Shown here: positions 1-12,426 of the stretch, one piece after another
How the letters are laid out: each line of letters starts with the position of its first letter
How positions within the stretch are numbered: the stretch's first letter is position 1
Assembly: GCA_003667245.1 (NCBI GenBank)
Contig: RCNN01000051.1
Coordinates: 1 to 64,000, forward strand
Length of the DNA: 64,000 nt
Direction: 5' to 3'
DNA from: Heterostelium multicystogenum
Taxonomy: Eukaryota > Evosea > Eumycetozoa > Acytosteliales > Acytosteliaceae
Notes under the pieces: model-generated
What the model was told of the DNA's origin: nothing
Seen by the model: the letters and a program-made list of their open reading frames with translations, nothing else
The model's database searches: none
Translations under genes and position numbers: made by a program

Positions 1-112
1 GACTGCGGAAGATTTGAAGGGACTTTGCATCCCTCTGCTGTGCTATGGACAATCAATAAATTGTCATCTAAAGTAGTTTCACCAATCAACATTAAATGCT
101 CGGGCAGACTGG
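1..112 (-). CDS. Partial exon of an unrecognised gene running off the left edge
   Basis: One minus-strand frame is open across this piece and reads as ordinary protein (it includes LPEHLMLIGETTLDDNLL and VHSTAEGCKVPSNLPQ). It is bounded on its 5' side by a TTTAG splice acceptor at 113-117, with AT-rich intron-like DNA beyond. The codon composition is much less AT-rich than the flank, which supports a coding exon. I do not recognise a domain in about 36 residues. The upstream exon was not found in the next 3 kb, so the intron may be long or the upstream exon very small. The rest of the gene lies outside the window. Confidence 0.4.
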
Positions 113-3100
113 CTAAATATAATTAAAATACTATAAATATATATATATACTAAAAATGTAATTGGGAATTTCATTTTTCCAGGGAGCAAATAGATTGGTG
201 GAATAAAATAATAAATAAAGTTATAATAATTATTATACAATCAGGGAAAACAAATAAATAATAATAAACCTTTAAAAACAAAGGAAATTTTAAATATAGA
301 TAATACAATTTTGAATTAATTTTTTCGCTTCTATACATTACTAATTATTAATATTATATTATATTATTATTTATTTTTAGTATTAACTACTTTAAATTTT
401 GATATATATATATTAATACAATTTAGATTTAATAATTATGATATTTAATTGATTTTATTGATGAAAAGTGAATTCAGTTGAATTGAATTGAATTGAATGG
501 GATTGATTGTTTATTTGATTGATTGATTATTTGTTGATGGTCGTGATGATGATGATTTATTATTAATATTTATTGGGGTGGGTTTGATTGATTTTGTTAA
601 GTTAGAAAATCAAATAAGTTGTTAGTGCTGGTGTAGTGCTAGTGCAGTTGTGTTAACCCTTAAGTTATTTTAATTAGTAGAATATTATATTGTTGTTGAT
701 TGATGTTGGTGATGGTTGTTGTATTATTATTATTGTTGTTTGGTGTTGTGTTTTTGTTATTGTATATGATATCTATCAAAATATTTGATATGATATGTTG
801 GTTTATTAAATACTATCTTGTGATTTACGATTTATATTGTATGCTATTGTAGTTGACTTGAACAACAATATTTAATATAAAGGGTTTAAATTAAGATAAT
901 AGATAGATAGATAGATAAAATAATTAATAATTATAACAACAACAATATTTATAATTAAATAAAAAACCATCAACAATTAAGTTAAGAAGACTTTCTTTTT
1001 CTTTCTTTTCTTCTTTTTTTAATGCTGTTGTTGTTGTTGTTTGAAATCAAGATAAGATGAGAAGAATATAATTGATATTAATAATCTTATTGTCGCTGTT
1101 TTTTATTTGATTATTGATATGATTATTTGGAATTGGATGATCGATGCTGATGATATTGGTGACCTTGATTGATTTTGAAGGGTGTTTTAAATTGATTTCA
1201 TGAAAGAATTTGATGATGTTTACGAGTTAGTTCTTTTTTGTTGGTTCTAATTAGATTATTATTATAGATAGAACATTATTATAGTAGAATTTTAATGGGA
1301 ATATTTGAATTGGTGTTTGATTATGAAATATCAATAATACCTACATTATGATAATTAACCATAATAAGTAGGATCATCAAACAATCAGTCAATCAATCAA
1401 TCATAAGGAACCACCAGAAGTAGCAGCACACGGCCACCAGCCTGTCAGCCCATACAAACAACCAACACCAACACCAATTTAAAGCATTATATTGAATTAA
1501 AGTGGCATACTGAATTCAGTCAATCAATCAAAAACCAATTTCCATATTTGAATAGCAATCAAACAAACGACCACACAGTCACATGAAAATATGATAATAT
1601 TTTTAATGAGCAAACGACAAATCAAAATTGACAGTCGCCCCCATTTAACCATAAAATAATAATCATTAAAATTTAGTTACACACATGTTGTAAAAAACAC
1701 ATTAATAATAATATTACATACTTATGGAAACTGGTTGTTTGGTTGGTTAGTGTTCACTTTCAATGTAATAAATACCATCCTATCTTATATTACAGGCAAG
1801 CACACTGATCAATCAATCAATCAATCTAATCATTAATATTAATATAATATAATATCTATTATAAATGTGCTTGATTTGTGATATGGTATGATTAAAAATC
1901 ATGTCGAATTCATCATGATTGTGCTGTCTTTATTATTGTATATATATATTTATGTTTATATTTATGTTTATGTTTATGGATATGGATTGATCATCATACC
2001 ACAACACAACAAATCACATCCACATCACACCACATGCATCTACATATACGTATAGTTACTTTAGTTAGATTGTTATTTAAACCAAATCACAAACCAAACT
2101 AATTCAAGCTAGCTCGTACAGATTATGATAATTGCAAATTGTTACCTTACATTGTATAAGGTTGCAAACACAAACATTTATTCTAAACAAAGAAGAGTAA
2201 CAAGTAAGAGTTTGGAATGTGCACACTACTTTTAATAGACAATGTGAATATCAAAAATTGTTAGTTGCATTCAAATTTCATAACATTTGATTGGTTTACT
2301 AACATCAGGTGGTCGATGTTTAGTGTATGCCAACAAGTGAAGAATACACTATTGGATATTAGTTATAAATTGGTCAAGTCATAGTAAATCTTGACAATAA
2401 AGTAGATGATAAAAGTCCCAATAACACATAAACCATAATCACCCATGTTGTCAACATAATCAAACCAATCAACCAAACTATATCCATTCAATTTGATGTT
2501 GAGTGTAACAACGATCTCTATGTGCATCTCTTATTCAATTACTATATTGGTGTAAAGTTATGAGACAGGATATGGAGAGGTGTATGTTGACGAACTAGTG
2601 GAATAAATCTAGCTAATAGATAAAAATAGTGGTGTTACTAAAAGTAACAATTGGATTATTTGTTTTGATTGATTAGGGGGAGGATTTTGTGTGATAAGAT
2701 TAGAAATGTAAATCATATGATTGAAGATGATTATTGCTATTAATATATTTTATCTATATTGGGATATTATGGTAATAGAAAATAAAGTAAATCATAGGTA
2801 TGATTATAAAACTGATATAATAAATTTAGTAAGAATCCTTGGTTGATTTCTAATCATGATTAAGTGAGATAAAAATGTGCTTGTTCTATAAAAAGAATAT
2901 TGTTATCCGATATTAGTATTTTTAATTGTTATCGGATGGAATGGGCGGAGAATATAATCCTTTGAGATTTAATCATTTTAAATAATAAACTTGAGTGGTA
3001 GACAAGGTTGAGGATAAATAACAATGATCAATAATATTTCAGTTTTTACTAGAATTGATAAAATAGAACACCTTGACTTTAATTAAAATTAGCATTTGAT

Positions 3101-3246
3101 TTAATTTTATTTGTTTTTTTGAAAATTAATACAAAAAATATAATAATAATAATAACATATCTAATCAGTTGAGTTCGTTGTTATGTTGGGATTTACACAA
3201 TAATTTTACACATTGATAACTTGAGTTAAAATGAAAGTTGATTCTT
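113..3246. other. Long AT-rich non-coding stretch with microsatellites
   Basis: No credible coding exon is seen. The stretch is very AT-rich and contains a GATA-type tetranucleotide run (899-918), a TTGAA repeat (about 477-497) and AATC/TCAA runs (1386-1402, 1807-1826). It separates the left-edge partial exon from the 3' end of the bZIP gene, so it probably holds an intron of the former plus 3' flank. Confidence 0.5.
899..918. repeat. (GATA)n tetranucleotide microsatellite
   Basis: Four AGAT units in the left spacer. Confidence 0.75.
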
Positions 3247-5261
3247 CTAATCTAAATTATCAATGTGTTTATGTGAAAAGGTTGGTTCTTGCTGTTGTTG
3301 TTGTTGTGTAGACGAGGATGATGATGCACTATCGAGATCCAAACACTTGCAACTATCTTTAATGCTGTCCATTGTTTGCATCATCAAAAAGTTTGGAGAT
3401 CTCATTGGATCCATTTTCAAAAATTCTTGATGGGAAAAAGCAATTCAACGTCGACGTTCAATTCTTTGTAGTTGAAGTGGCTGCTGTCGTTGTTACCAAC
3501 CATTGATTCATCGAGGGATGAGATGGAGTGGTTGTTTGAACCGTCGGGCGATGTGATCTTGTAGTTGGAACGAATTGAAATCTTTACAGAGGAATGTTTG
3601 GCAACTGTGGGACATCGCAGATCTCATCGGTGGAGTCAGACTCTGGTTGGGTGGAATGGAAGTGATCGTGTTGTGATGATGGCAATGTTGGAACTTGTGG
3701 TTCGGTTGGGGCTGTTTGTGATGTGGCAGTAGTGGTAGTTGTTGTTGTGGTAGTTGTAGTCTTACGTGATTGGTCGAATTTCATGTTTTTGCTTCTCCAA
3801 AACACTCTTGACTACGTTCTTTGCGTTGTTTGGATTGTAAACTAATTGTAATTTCACCATTGGATTTGCCTTGCCAATCGTAGACATATCTATTATCTAA
3901 AACATTGTATGGCTTGATCATTTCGAGTTGATCTGGTTGGGATTGAGAATGTTGAACGAGTGAGGTAGGATGCGGCTTGGAATGGATAGGTGGAGGCGTG
4001 ACGAACACTGTTTGATGAGCTTGCACCATAGTATCCGTGTTGTATGGTGAATTTGTAAAAAGAATGACCAAGAATAACAAGAAGAAACAGGCCAAACGTT
4101 GTCCACCGGCAACAGCTGGAATACCAGAGCCGATAGACAAGAAAACTTGACAATGTTGATGAGCTGTTGGAGGCACAGCTATCATTGAAGTAAGGTTGTG
4201 GAGCAGCAATGGTGTTTCTGCTGCTGAGCTCTGCCTTGAGACGTCTAACTTCTTCTTCAAGATAGCTGTTCTTTATGGAGACCTCCTTGAGTTTAGCTTC
4301 GAGATTTGAAGTTTTGACATTCTCCTCTTTAAGCTTTCTTCGAGATCTTGGAGATTTCTCGATTTTCTTTCTCTTGATTTTTGAGCAGATTCTCTGTTTT
4401 TAATTTTTCTAAATACAAAAATGTCAATATTTGATTATCATTCGTAATAACTAAATATTTAACGTACCTTTCTTGTGATTAAGAGAACTAGCAACTTCTT
4501 TGGAAAATCTTACCAGAGTAGAATCTAACACGATAGGCTTCAAACTCTTTGGAAGAAATTTCGAGCTGAATGTTCTTTTGGCAAAAACTGGTCCGTAGTT
4601 GAAGTTTGGGTCGAAAGAGTTCTTTCTCTTCTTATTTGGGACGATTGGGACGCTCAGAGTCTGAGTTGTCCGATTCGTCGGCAGAAGAGTCAGAATCCTC
4701 AACATCTTCATTTGATGAAGTTGGGTGAAGCAGTTGCTGGTGATGAAATGTTGGTTGTGGTTGTAGTTGTAGTTGGGGTTGATGGGAGGTTCATGCTTGG
4801 TGAAGATAGAACATTTGTAGTGTGATCAATTGGTGTATGAATGTCTGATGTTGGTTGTTGGAATACCTCAAATGAGTTAGGCATATTTACGACATTGTTA
4901 GATTGTAAACAATCAATTGAATAGTGATTAGTTGGTTGATTGTCGTAGAGTTGGAATGTTGGTTGTTGGAATTGTTGCTGAATTGGTTGTTGTGGTAACA
5001 ATGATTGTGAGGTAACTAGTTGTTGTTGGAAATAACTATTATTATTTTTCAAAGTTGTAAGTTGTTTCTGGCATACCAGCAGAAAAGTCGAGGCTATTAA
5101 AACCGAAATTTGTACCACTGTTGGTCAAGTTTGAAGTTGTAGATATTATTGAATAACGAAGAGTCTTCTCCAAGAGTTCCAAGATCAAATTCATTCGATG
5201 TAGCTGTTGTTGAATTGTAGGATTGCTCCTCAATAGGAGCACCCAACTGATTCCAATTCAT
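3247..5261 (-). CDS. bZIP transcription factor with a membrane segment (ATF6/CREB3-like layout), frame-broken
   Basis: The start at 5261 gives MNWNQLGAPIEEQSYNS, followed by a Gln/Thr/Ser-rich region typical of activation domains and an acidic Ser/Asp stretch. An intron lies at about 4417-4473 (GTACGT...TTTGTATTTAG). It is followed by a clear bZIP basic region (KNRESAQKSRERK, about 4350-4400) and leucine-zipper heptads ending in VRRLKAEL near 4210. About 50 residues later comes a hydrophobic run (ACFFLLFLVILF, about 4055-4095), then a polar Pro/Thr/Gln-rich C-terminal part. That order matches membrane-tethered bZIP factors (ATF6, OASIS, plant bZIP28), which sit in the ER and are released by regulated proteolysis; applying this mechanism here is inference. 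The frame switches at least five times (near 5140, 5045, 4700, the intron junction, 4320 and 4130), consistent with base-call errors. The bZIP call is strong and the membrane tether moderate. Confidence 0.75.
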
Positions 5262-6480
5262 GTTATTTATAATCAAATAACTAAAAAAAACAAAAATAAA
5301 ATCTATAATAATTATTGAATTTTATTACTACAACAATCAAATTTTTTTAGATTTATAGATATAGATAGATAATATATAATATAATAGTATGACAACTTAT
5401 TGAATAAGTTTGTAATCTAGTAAATAGATATAGAATAGGTATGTACAGATTGATTTGATTGGTTGTAATAATAAACAGGTTTGTGTGTATTAGAGGTAAC
5501 AAAACAGCGCACAATATAGTAATAATAAGGTAATGTAATAGAAAAGTAAACTAATACTAAAAACTAAATTGGAATAATAACAAAAATAAACAAAACAAAC
5601 ATAGCAGAAGAAAAAAAAAGATATTCAAGTCTTTGAATTGATTTAAATTAAATTAATATTAATTTAATTGTTTTTTTGTTTTCCACTCAGTGACTCACTA
5701 AGAACACTCACTAACAACAAAACACACACACAACACCAAAAAAACTATTCTCATTTTTTTATATTTTTGATTTTTTTTAATTATTGTTTATTTATTTATT
5801 TTACATTACTTTTATTGAACTTAAGTTTTTAAGAAAAAAGGTTGGTTTTTTTTTTTTTTATATTTTCTCAAATTGTGGTCAATTGTGCGAGCGAGCATAC
5901 CCCATCTGCCTAATAAATGGGTTTGTAGATTACTATTTCTATTTTTTGGTTCAATGTGTGAATGTTATCACAATTTAATGAATGCCACCTAAAGTTAAAG
6001 TAATACCAAGAGAAATAGTTAGAGTCGGAACAGTGCACAATGATGCTTTTGTATTAGCATCATGATAGTCCTATACATAAACTATTAAACTTCATTGAAT
6101 TTCTAAATATGATAATAATGTCAACATCTTAAAAAATATTTGATTTCTCCATGAATTATAAATGAAATCTAAATGAAATATTATTAATATAATATTTATT
6201 TTAAATTAATTAACAGAACAAATAAAAACTATACTAATAATAATAAATATATTATAATATTACATTGATTTTAAATTATAAAGTGACAATATATTAGGGA
6301 TCTTGTATTGTTTTCTTTTTATAGATAATTTAGAGTTTACCTTTTATTAAATAATTTAAAAATAAATAGAATCGTTTAGTTTGTTATTTTTTTGTTTATG
6401 ATTCATTGTGAGTAAACATTGACTCCCTAAAAAGTCTAAAATAATGTGTGTTTGGTGTTGAATTTTTTTTGTTATGACTA
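5262..6480. other. AT-rich intergenic region
   Basis: No supported gene. It is the upstream region of the bZIP gene and the 3' flank of the short-chain dehydrogenase gene. Long A and T runs (for example near 5846-5860) are present. Short open frames here are low-complexity and lack splice-site or codon support. Confidence 0.5.
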
Positions 6481-7651
6481 CTATTGTTGTTTTTGTTGTT
6501 TTGTTAAAGATAAATGCCTATACTGTTTCATATCTCCCATGAGGTGATTCACGATGATTGCAATGATGAATGTCATTAAATTGGCACCCAACAAGATTCT
6601 TGCCATCTTTGAAATGAAGGCAAAGACTCCACTATCTACTACAATCATGCCGAATCGCCCAACACACTTGAACATAATATCAACTACTTCACTTGGGTCT
6701 TGGGACATAAATTCTAATTAATGAGAGAGAGAGAGTTGGTTTCAGTATGTTAGTTGCTTGAGTTAGGGAATGAGTGTGATTGGGACTTACTGAGGAATTT
6801 AAGTAGTGTCAGTCTGGGGAGTGGATCGAATTATCTTGGTTCTTACGTATCCGGGTTGTATCGCCAAGATGTCAACTCCAAAGTGTCTTGCCCTCGATGG
6901 AGAGCGACTCGGCGAATGAAGTCAGCATTGCCTTGCCTGCACTGTACATGGCAGAGTAGGGCGAAGGACACACCGAAGCCGATGATGATGTGAAGATGAT
7001 GGCACCACGTTGATTCGAGTTGAGCATTCGCTTGTAGAAGTGGTCCGTAAGTCGAATGGCATTGATTGCGTTGCAATTGAGATTGGCGAGCTTTGAGTCA
7101 ATAGAGCTCTGATGGAATCCCTCCATCTCGATATAGCCTGCATTGTTGAACACTATCTGCACATCGATGTCATCGGTTGCCTCTTTCATCTTCCTAAGCA
7201 GAGTATCATTATTCTCACGAAGATCAACTACTACAATTCGCGTCTCAAGCTTAGTTGCAACAGAGTGGTGTTTCTTGTAGATAGCGTTCAGCTCGTCTGA
7301 GACGGCGTTGAGTCGCGACTCGTCGTTGCTTACCAAAACGACCGATATCTGCTGGTGTGCCAGTCGCTTAGCTATGCACTCGCCAATGCCCGAGGAGGCA
7401 CCAGTTACAACAGCCCATTTTGCACCATATTTCGTTCGAAGATTTTGTTCTCTCAACAGCGGAATCAAAATGTACGGCGCTGCTGACAAGCAAGCATTAT
7501 AAAATGAGGTCCAAAATGAATGAAATGTGCAAATGAGTATGTATTCTTCACGACGACTCAGTGGATATTTAATCGGGCTAATCAAGCTAACCTACTACAT
7601 ACATATAAAATACATAACTACAGCTGCTGCGATGACCAACAACAGCCACAT
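6481..7651 (-). CDS. Membrane-associated short-chain dehydrogenase/reductase (KAR/HSD17B12-like)
   Basis: This is a classical SDR. It has a Rossmann cofactor motif TGASSGIG, an NNAG motif (VFNNAGYIEMEG), the catalytic Ser in FTSSSASV, and catalytic YSAGK. The N-terminus, starting at 7651, reads MWLLLVIAAAVVMYFICM, a hydrophobic signal-anchor as in ER-bound SDRs. A C-terminal hydrophobic stretch (ILLGANLMTFIIAIIV) ends the protein. After the active site the frame breaks near 6890 (SIEGK to VDILAIQPGYVRT) and again before an intron at about 6716-6791 that leads to the last exon (FMSQDPSEVVDIMF). The 5' part has two in-frame stop codons just after the leader (about 7592-7600), which need either a very short intron or a base error. 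Substrate is not predictable; a 3-ketoacyl-CoA or sterol reductase role is family-level inference. Confidence 0.75.
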
Positions 7652-10445
7652 TCTTCGTCAACAACAATGTCCCAATGAATTGAATTCAAAAAAAAAAAAT
7701 AAAAAAAATCAAGTGTGTTGTGTTTGAGTCTTTTAACAAAAAGATACAAATGCAGTGTACTGCGCATCGTTGTAGTTTAGTTGGTCATTATACAATGGGT
7801 TTATACTGAATTACTACTATAAAACAAATGACAAGTGATATCTTGTTTTTGTTTGTTGTTGCAAAGCTACTATTTTTTTTTTAAATTTAATACAACGAAG
7901 CAACTTACCCCGAGGGGTTTGGATATTCAACCTCATAGGGAAACTTACATAATAAATTTATATTGTTTCACAACTCACTATTTTTAATAAAAAAAAAACA
8001 CAAAGCAACTAACTACCACTATAAACTTAATTCAAAATAGAAGCTGTTTTTAGTCACAGTTTCAAACACCCTTTTTTTGTTGTGCAATCTCAACTTTATT
8101 GGGGTTGAAAAAAAAAACAAAACAAAAAACAGCAGCAAACATGAACTCATTTTTAAGAGAATGTGCAGTTTAATTTAATTTGCACAGAACTAACATTAAA
8201 AAGTAAGTGTGAAACAAATAGAAAAGTAGATATTATCTCTAGGTGTGTGTGTGTAGTATTTTTAAGTGATATTAGCAGATTTGATATTTTATAAGAAGCA
8301 ACTGAAATTGCTCTATGTTCAATATATATATAATTGACAACTTCACAAAGATAGATAGATAAATTTACCAATTCTGTCAAAAAAAATAACCAACACAAAC
8401 CATTTTTATTTCTATCTATCTATACAAAATATATATATATATATACATTTGTTTGTTTTATTTTATTATTGTTTATTATAAATAATAGTTTATTAATTAT
8501 ATTTGTTTATTTTTATTGGTTATTATTTGTTGTTGTATTATATTTATTTAATAAATAATAAAAATAATAATTTTTATTTTTATTATTGTTTTACCTATTT
8601 TTATATTCAATATATATTGATAATAGAGTGACAAAGAAAAGGATAGAGAGAGTAAGAGTGAGAGAAGTAGACGTAGAAGAAAATTAGAAGAGGTCGAGCA
8701 TAGTTGTAATACTTTACAATAATCAACTAGTCAACTAGTCAACTAATCAACACCATTTGAACACCGCTCACTTTTTGCCTGTCAAAACTAATAAGCAATA
8801 ACAATAGCAGCACCACCGCCTACCAATAATTGCCATATTCCAATACTCCAGAAGATAACCAAACTATCAAGCGACAAACCCTTTTTGAAATAGTCGTGAG
8901 AAGAGGATATAAAAAGATAGATTGAATTGGAGTGAACATTGGTTGCTAACTTATTTATCTTTTATTTGTTATTTTTGTTTTCAATTCCACCTTTGCTTGC
9001 TACAATAATCACAACATTAACACCAATACTTACATAATACATACCAACATCAATTTTACTTACCAACCAAATATTTACAATTAACACCAATCCAATCCAG
9101 CTATATAACAGACAAATTAACTGAGAATACGATAAATTATAACCAATATCCAAGATAACCGTAAATATTTATAACTGGCGATACAAGGTATGTATATTGA
9201 CAGCTTCACATTACATCCCAACCAACAGAGTGAGAGATAAAACAACACAACAAGATCACCACAATCAAATAATTATCTACAATAATAACAACAATAGCAT
9301 CACTCACCAACCAACAACCACAATTGTATGCAATTGCACTAACACTAACACAACCACACATCAACAATGATGGGATGATCAGCAACATCATTATTATTAT
9401 TGTTGTTGTTTGACTAATTTGGAAGAAAGAATAGAAATCAATATAAATTCAATTCATTATTTATTTATATTTTTCAAAATTATTTCTATTCTATTTTTGT
9501 TTTTGTTGTTTAGTTTATAGATTATTAAATAATAATAATTAAAAAAAATTTATTGTCATTATTAACTATTATTATTATTATTTAATTGTATTTCTTTGTC
9601 ATTATTGCAATCATTGTCATCAATCAAAATCATCATATCTAATCCAACAACACACCACAATATCCCAAACAACCAAAACTAAATATTACTGCTTTTAGTC
9701 TCCTGAAAGCTCAAAAACAAACACCACAAACTTCCAAAACTCAACAAAAACCAACATCCACCAAAAACAACAACAATAATCTTCTGATTATTCTATAACC
9801 CAACCAGTTTCTGTGTAGTAGTGAAATAACAAAAATTAATTAAATTGAAAATTTAAATCACAAAAATTAAAATAATTGAAAATTTTAAAAATAAGATAAA
9901 AAATTAAAAAAAAATAATAATTTCACTCGCAACTTTTTCTCTCACTCACAAAAGGATAATTCTTTTTTTTTTTCTATTCATTTTCTAATTCTCAATTATT
10001 CTTAACTTACAACAACAATAAACCAACAGAGATCAAAGATAGAATTTAAAAGACTTTGAAAGTTTCTTGACAGTTATCTATAAAGTCTTTCTAGACCAGT
10101 ATCTTCTAATATTTATTATTTTCTACAAAGTAACATAATAATAATATAATAGTAGTATGATAAAGTCAATTATCTTAAAATCAACAGTTATTTTATACAA
10201 CAATCAAATTAGTTAATTTTACTACAAACAACTACTTACAAGCAATCCCAACTGCAACAACAATAACTTTATAGAGAATAATATTAGTATTGTAATTTAT
10301 TTTCTTTTTATTTTTATTTAAATTAGTCATAAACAGATAATCCGAATTTTTTTTTAAAAGGATCATATCTGTTTTGTATATATTTATATTTCAACACCTA
10401 ATCTCAACAATAAACAACTACAAACAACAATATACTTTTTTAAAA
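7652..10445. other. 2.8-kb intergenic region; A/C-rich part upstream of the next gene
   Basis: No supported coding exon. It contains a (TA)n tract (8429-8446), a purine-rich stretch (about 8630-8705), a short tandem repeat of TCAACTAG (about 8720-8745), and long A/C-rich segments on the plus strand (about 8760-9420 and 9600-9850). That strand asymmetry is typical of dictyostelid promoters and 5' leaders, so much of it probably serves the gene starting at 10446. Confidence 0.45.
8429..8446. repeat. (TA)n dinucleotide microsatellite
   Basis: About nine TA units in the spacer upstream of the candidate decapping-activator gene. Confidence 0.8.
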
Positions 10446-11340
10446 ATGAGCAATAACTCAGTGATGGAAAAAAGATATATCAAGAAGAATGGTTCACTGT
10501 CACCTACCTCACCAACAAAGAAGGCAACTTTCAGGTAAAAAATCTGCTCCAAACAAATTATATTTATATAGTTCAGATTATTTAATATTTATTTCTTCTT
10601 CTTCTTTTTCTTCCTCTTTCAATATTAGCGAGGCTGTAGTCAACAAGACAGATGTAGGAGAGTTTCAAGAGGGTTATTTTATAATGTCAACACCTGATGA
10701 CCAAAAGATGAGAAGACCAAACGTCACCAATAACTATAACAAGAACTCACCACAAAGAAGAAGCAGAACAAACCAACCACAACAACAAAGTATGTCACAA
10801 GAAGATAATATTCAAAAGCCTCTTAAGCAATACACTCCAAAGCAACAAAAACATTATCAACAACCCTCCCAACCAACGACTACTTCCTTATCAACTCCAC
10901 CTGGTTTGTCTATGCCTCTTGACGGACTTCTTTTGACACCAGCCAACATTACCAAGATTACATCCTACTCCCAAGACTCATTCCAACAACAATCGACAAC
11001 AGTAGATTACAATACCACCCCAAAGAAGAACAAACAACAATTTACCCAGCAATCACTACAAAATAACCTGAAACAACAACAATCACAATGTAGTATAAAG
11101 AGTTCTTCGTATTCTACTTCTCCACCACGCTACGATTCACCCAAGAAAGGATCTTCGTCGCCTCAATCCACTTGCTGGGCTGGTGGTGCCTTTAACAATT
11201 CACCATCACCCAGTGCCCTTCCGATCCCAAATTTTGAGGATATTCCAATCCAACCCGCCGTTCCAGACCTTCAATCGATGACTTTCGACCTGAGGAAGTT
11301 ACTTAACATTACACCAACTGTATCAGCATGTTCCGATTAA
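10446..11340 (+). CDS. Low-complexity protein with a PNRC/Edc1-type Dcp1-binding motif; candidate decapping activator
   Basis: Two exons, 10446-10534 and 10629-11340, flank a 94-bp intron with GTAAAA/ATTAG borders; the joined protein is 266 residues. It starts MSNNSVMEKRYIKKNG and is rich in Gln, Ser, Asn and Pro, so it is probably largely disordered. Near the C-terminus (11176-11235) sits WAGGAFNNSPSPSALPIPNF. This matches the pattern aromatic-AG-x-x-F-x-x-[SP]-P-x-P-x-x-LP-x-P of the proline-rich motif by which PNRC1/2 and yeast Edc1/Edc2 bind the Dcp1 EVH1 domain and stimulate mRNA decapping. After it comes a short hydrophobic tail element (FDLRKLLNI). The motif is seen directly; a role in decapping is inferred. 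No frame break was needed. The gene converges with the repeat-protein gene that follows. Confidence 0.7.
11176..11235 (+). other. PNRC/Edc1-like short linear motif (Dcp1-binding type)
   Basis: Twenty residues, WAGGAFNNSPSPSALPIPNF, with the conserved AG, F, SPxP and LPxP positions of the decapping-activator motif. Trp stands where Tyr is usual in animals and fungi. Confidence 0.6.
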
Positions 11341-11623
11341 ATTTGTATTGTCGATTCGAATCGCAATCCTATCCCTTTAATCCAACCCAAAAAAAAACAA
11401 AAAAAAAAAACATCGCCTCACTCTTACCCAACCCTTCGCTTCTAACCAATTAACAAACAATTTCGCCACGCCTCAAACAACCACAAGATAACATGTTTTT
11501 TCGTAGTAGAAGAGTAATAGATCCTTTATTTTACTCTTTATAAAATAAAATATTTTATCTTCACAGAAAACAAAGCTCATTAATGAATAATTATTATTCT
11601 TTTAAAGATTACAAAGTTGCAAT

Positions 11624-12426
11624 TTATTGAGACATTGCTTGTTGCTGAGGAACACCTTGTTGTGACATATTTGGCTGCTGCTGGGGTGGCATATCTTTAG
11701 ACATTGCTTGTTGAGGTGGCATTCCTTGCATTGGTGGCATTCCTTGTTGGTGCGACATATTGGATTGCGGGGGAGGTACACCTTGATACATCGATTGTTT
11801 GTTGAGGCATACCTTGATACATTCCCTGCTGAGGAGGCATACCCTGATACATTCCTTGTTGGGGAGGCATACTCTGCATTGGTGGCATTCCCTGTTGAGG
11901 TGGAGTACCTTGGTACATTCCTTGTTGGGGAGGCATACCTTGCATTGGTGGTTTCATATAGTTATTATTAAATTGTTGTTGTGGTGGCATTTGTTGATTT
12001 GGAGAATATTGACGGGCCATTGGTGGAGGAGCGCCCCCATTATAATATGATGGAGGCATTTGACCAGGTGATGGTTGTCGTGGAGGCATTTTGATTTGGA
12101 TATCCTTGGTTGGGAGGTGTGGGATAGGGTTGTCCATAGGCGTTTTGTGGTGATTGTACAGGAGAAGGAGAATAGTTATTTGGTGATTTGTTGGTGGGCA
12201 TATTGAAAGTTTGATATGATGGATCGAACTGGACATTAATAGGGGGAGCCTCCTTGACTCTTTCTCTGTGTCTACTCAATCTTGGGAACAACTTCATTTT
12301 ACTTCTTCCACTTTCAAAATTATTATTACTAACACTAGCAGTGGTCGTATATGAGATCTGGGTTTGACTTTGGCCCATTGGCATTCCATATTCATAATAT
12401 GGAGGTGTATAAGGAGGAGTATTCAT
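11624..12426 (-). CDS. Pro/Gln/Met-rich tandem-repeat protein
   Basis: The start at 12426 gives MNTPPYTPPYYEYGMPMGQ. A short charged segment (RSKMKLFPRLSRHRERVKE) follows, then a Pro/Tyr/Gln-rich region and a run of imperfect 10-11 residue repeats (MPPQQGMYQG, about 11960-11640) to the stop at 11624. Two frame switches (near 12085 and 11795) have to be bridged; both fall in repetitive DNA. The composition resembles Pro/Gln/Tyr-rich tails of dictyostelid vesicle and actin-linked proteins and predicts a disordered, self-associating segment, but I see no folded domain. It lacks introns and its 3' end faces the 10446-11340 gene across 283 bp. Confidence 0.6.

Noticed and set aside
5784..5978. 64-codon plus-strand open frame upstream of the bZIP gene
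   Set aside because: Phe/Tyr/Ile-rich translation of AT-rich DNA with no supporting structure.
8153..8398. 81-codon minus-strand open frame
   Set aside because: The peptide is Leu/Ile/Ser-rich as expected from AT-rich DNA, and no gene context supports it.
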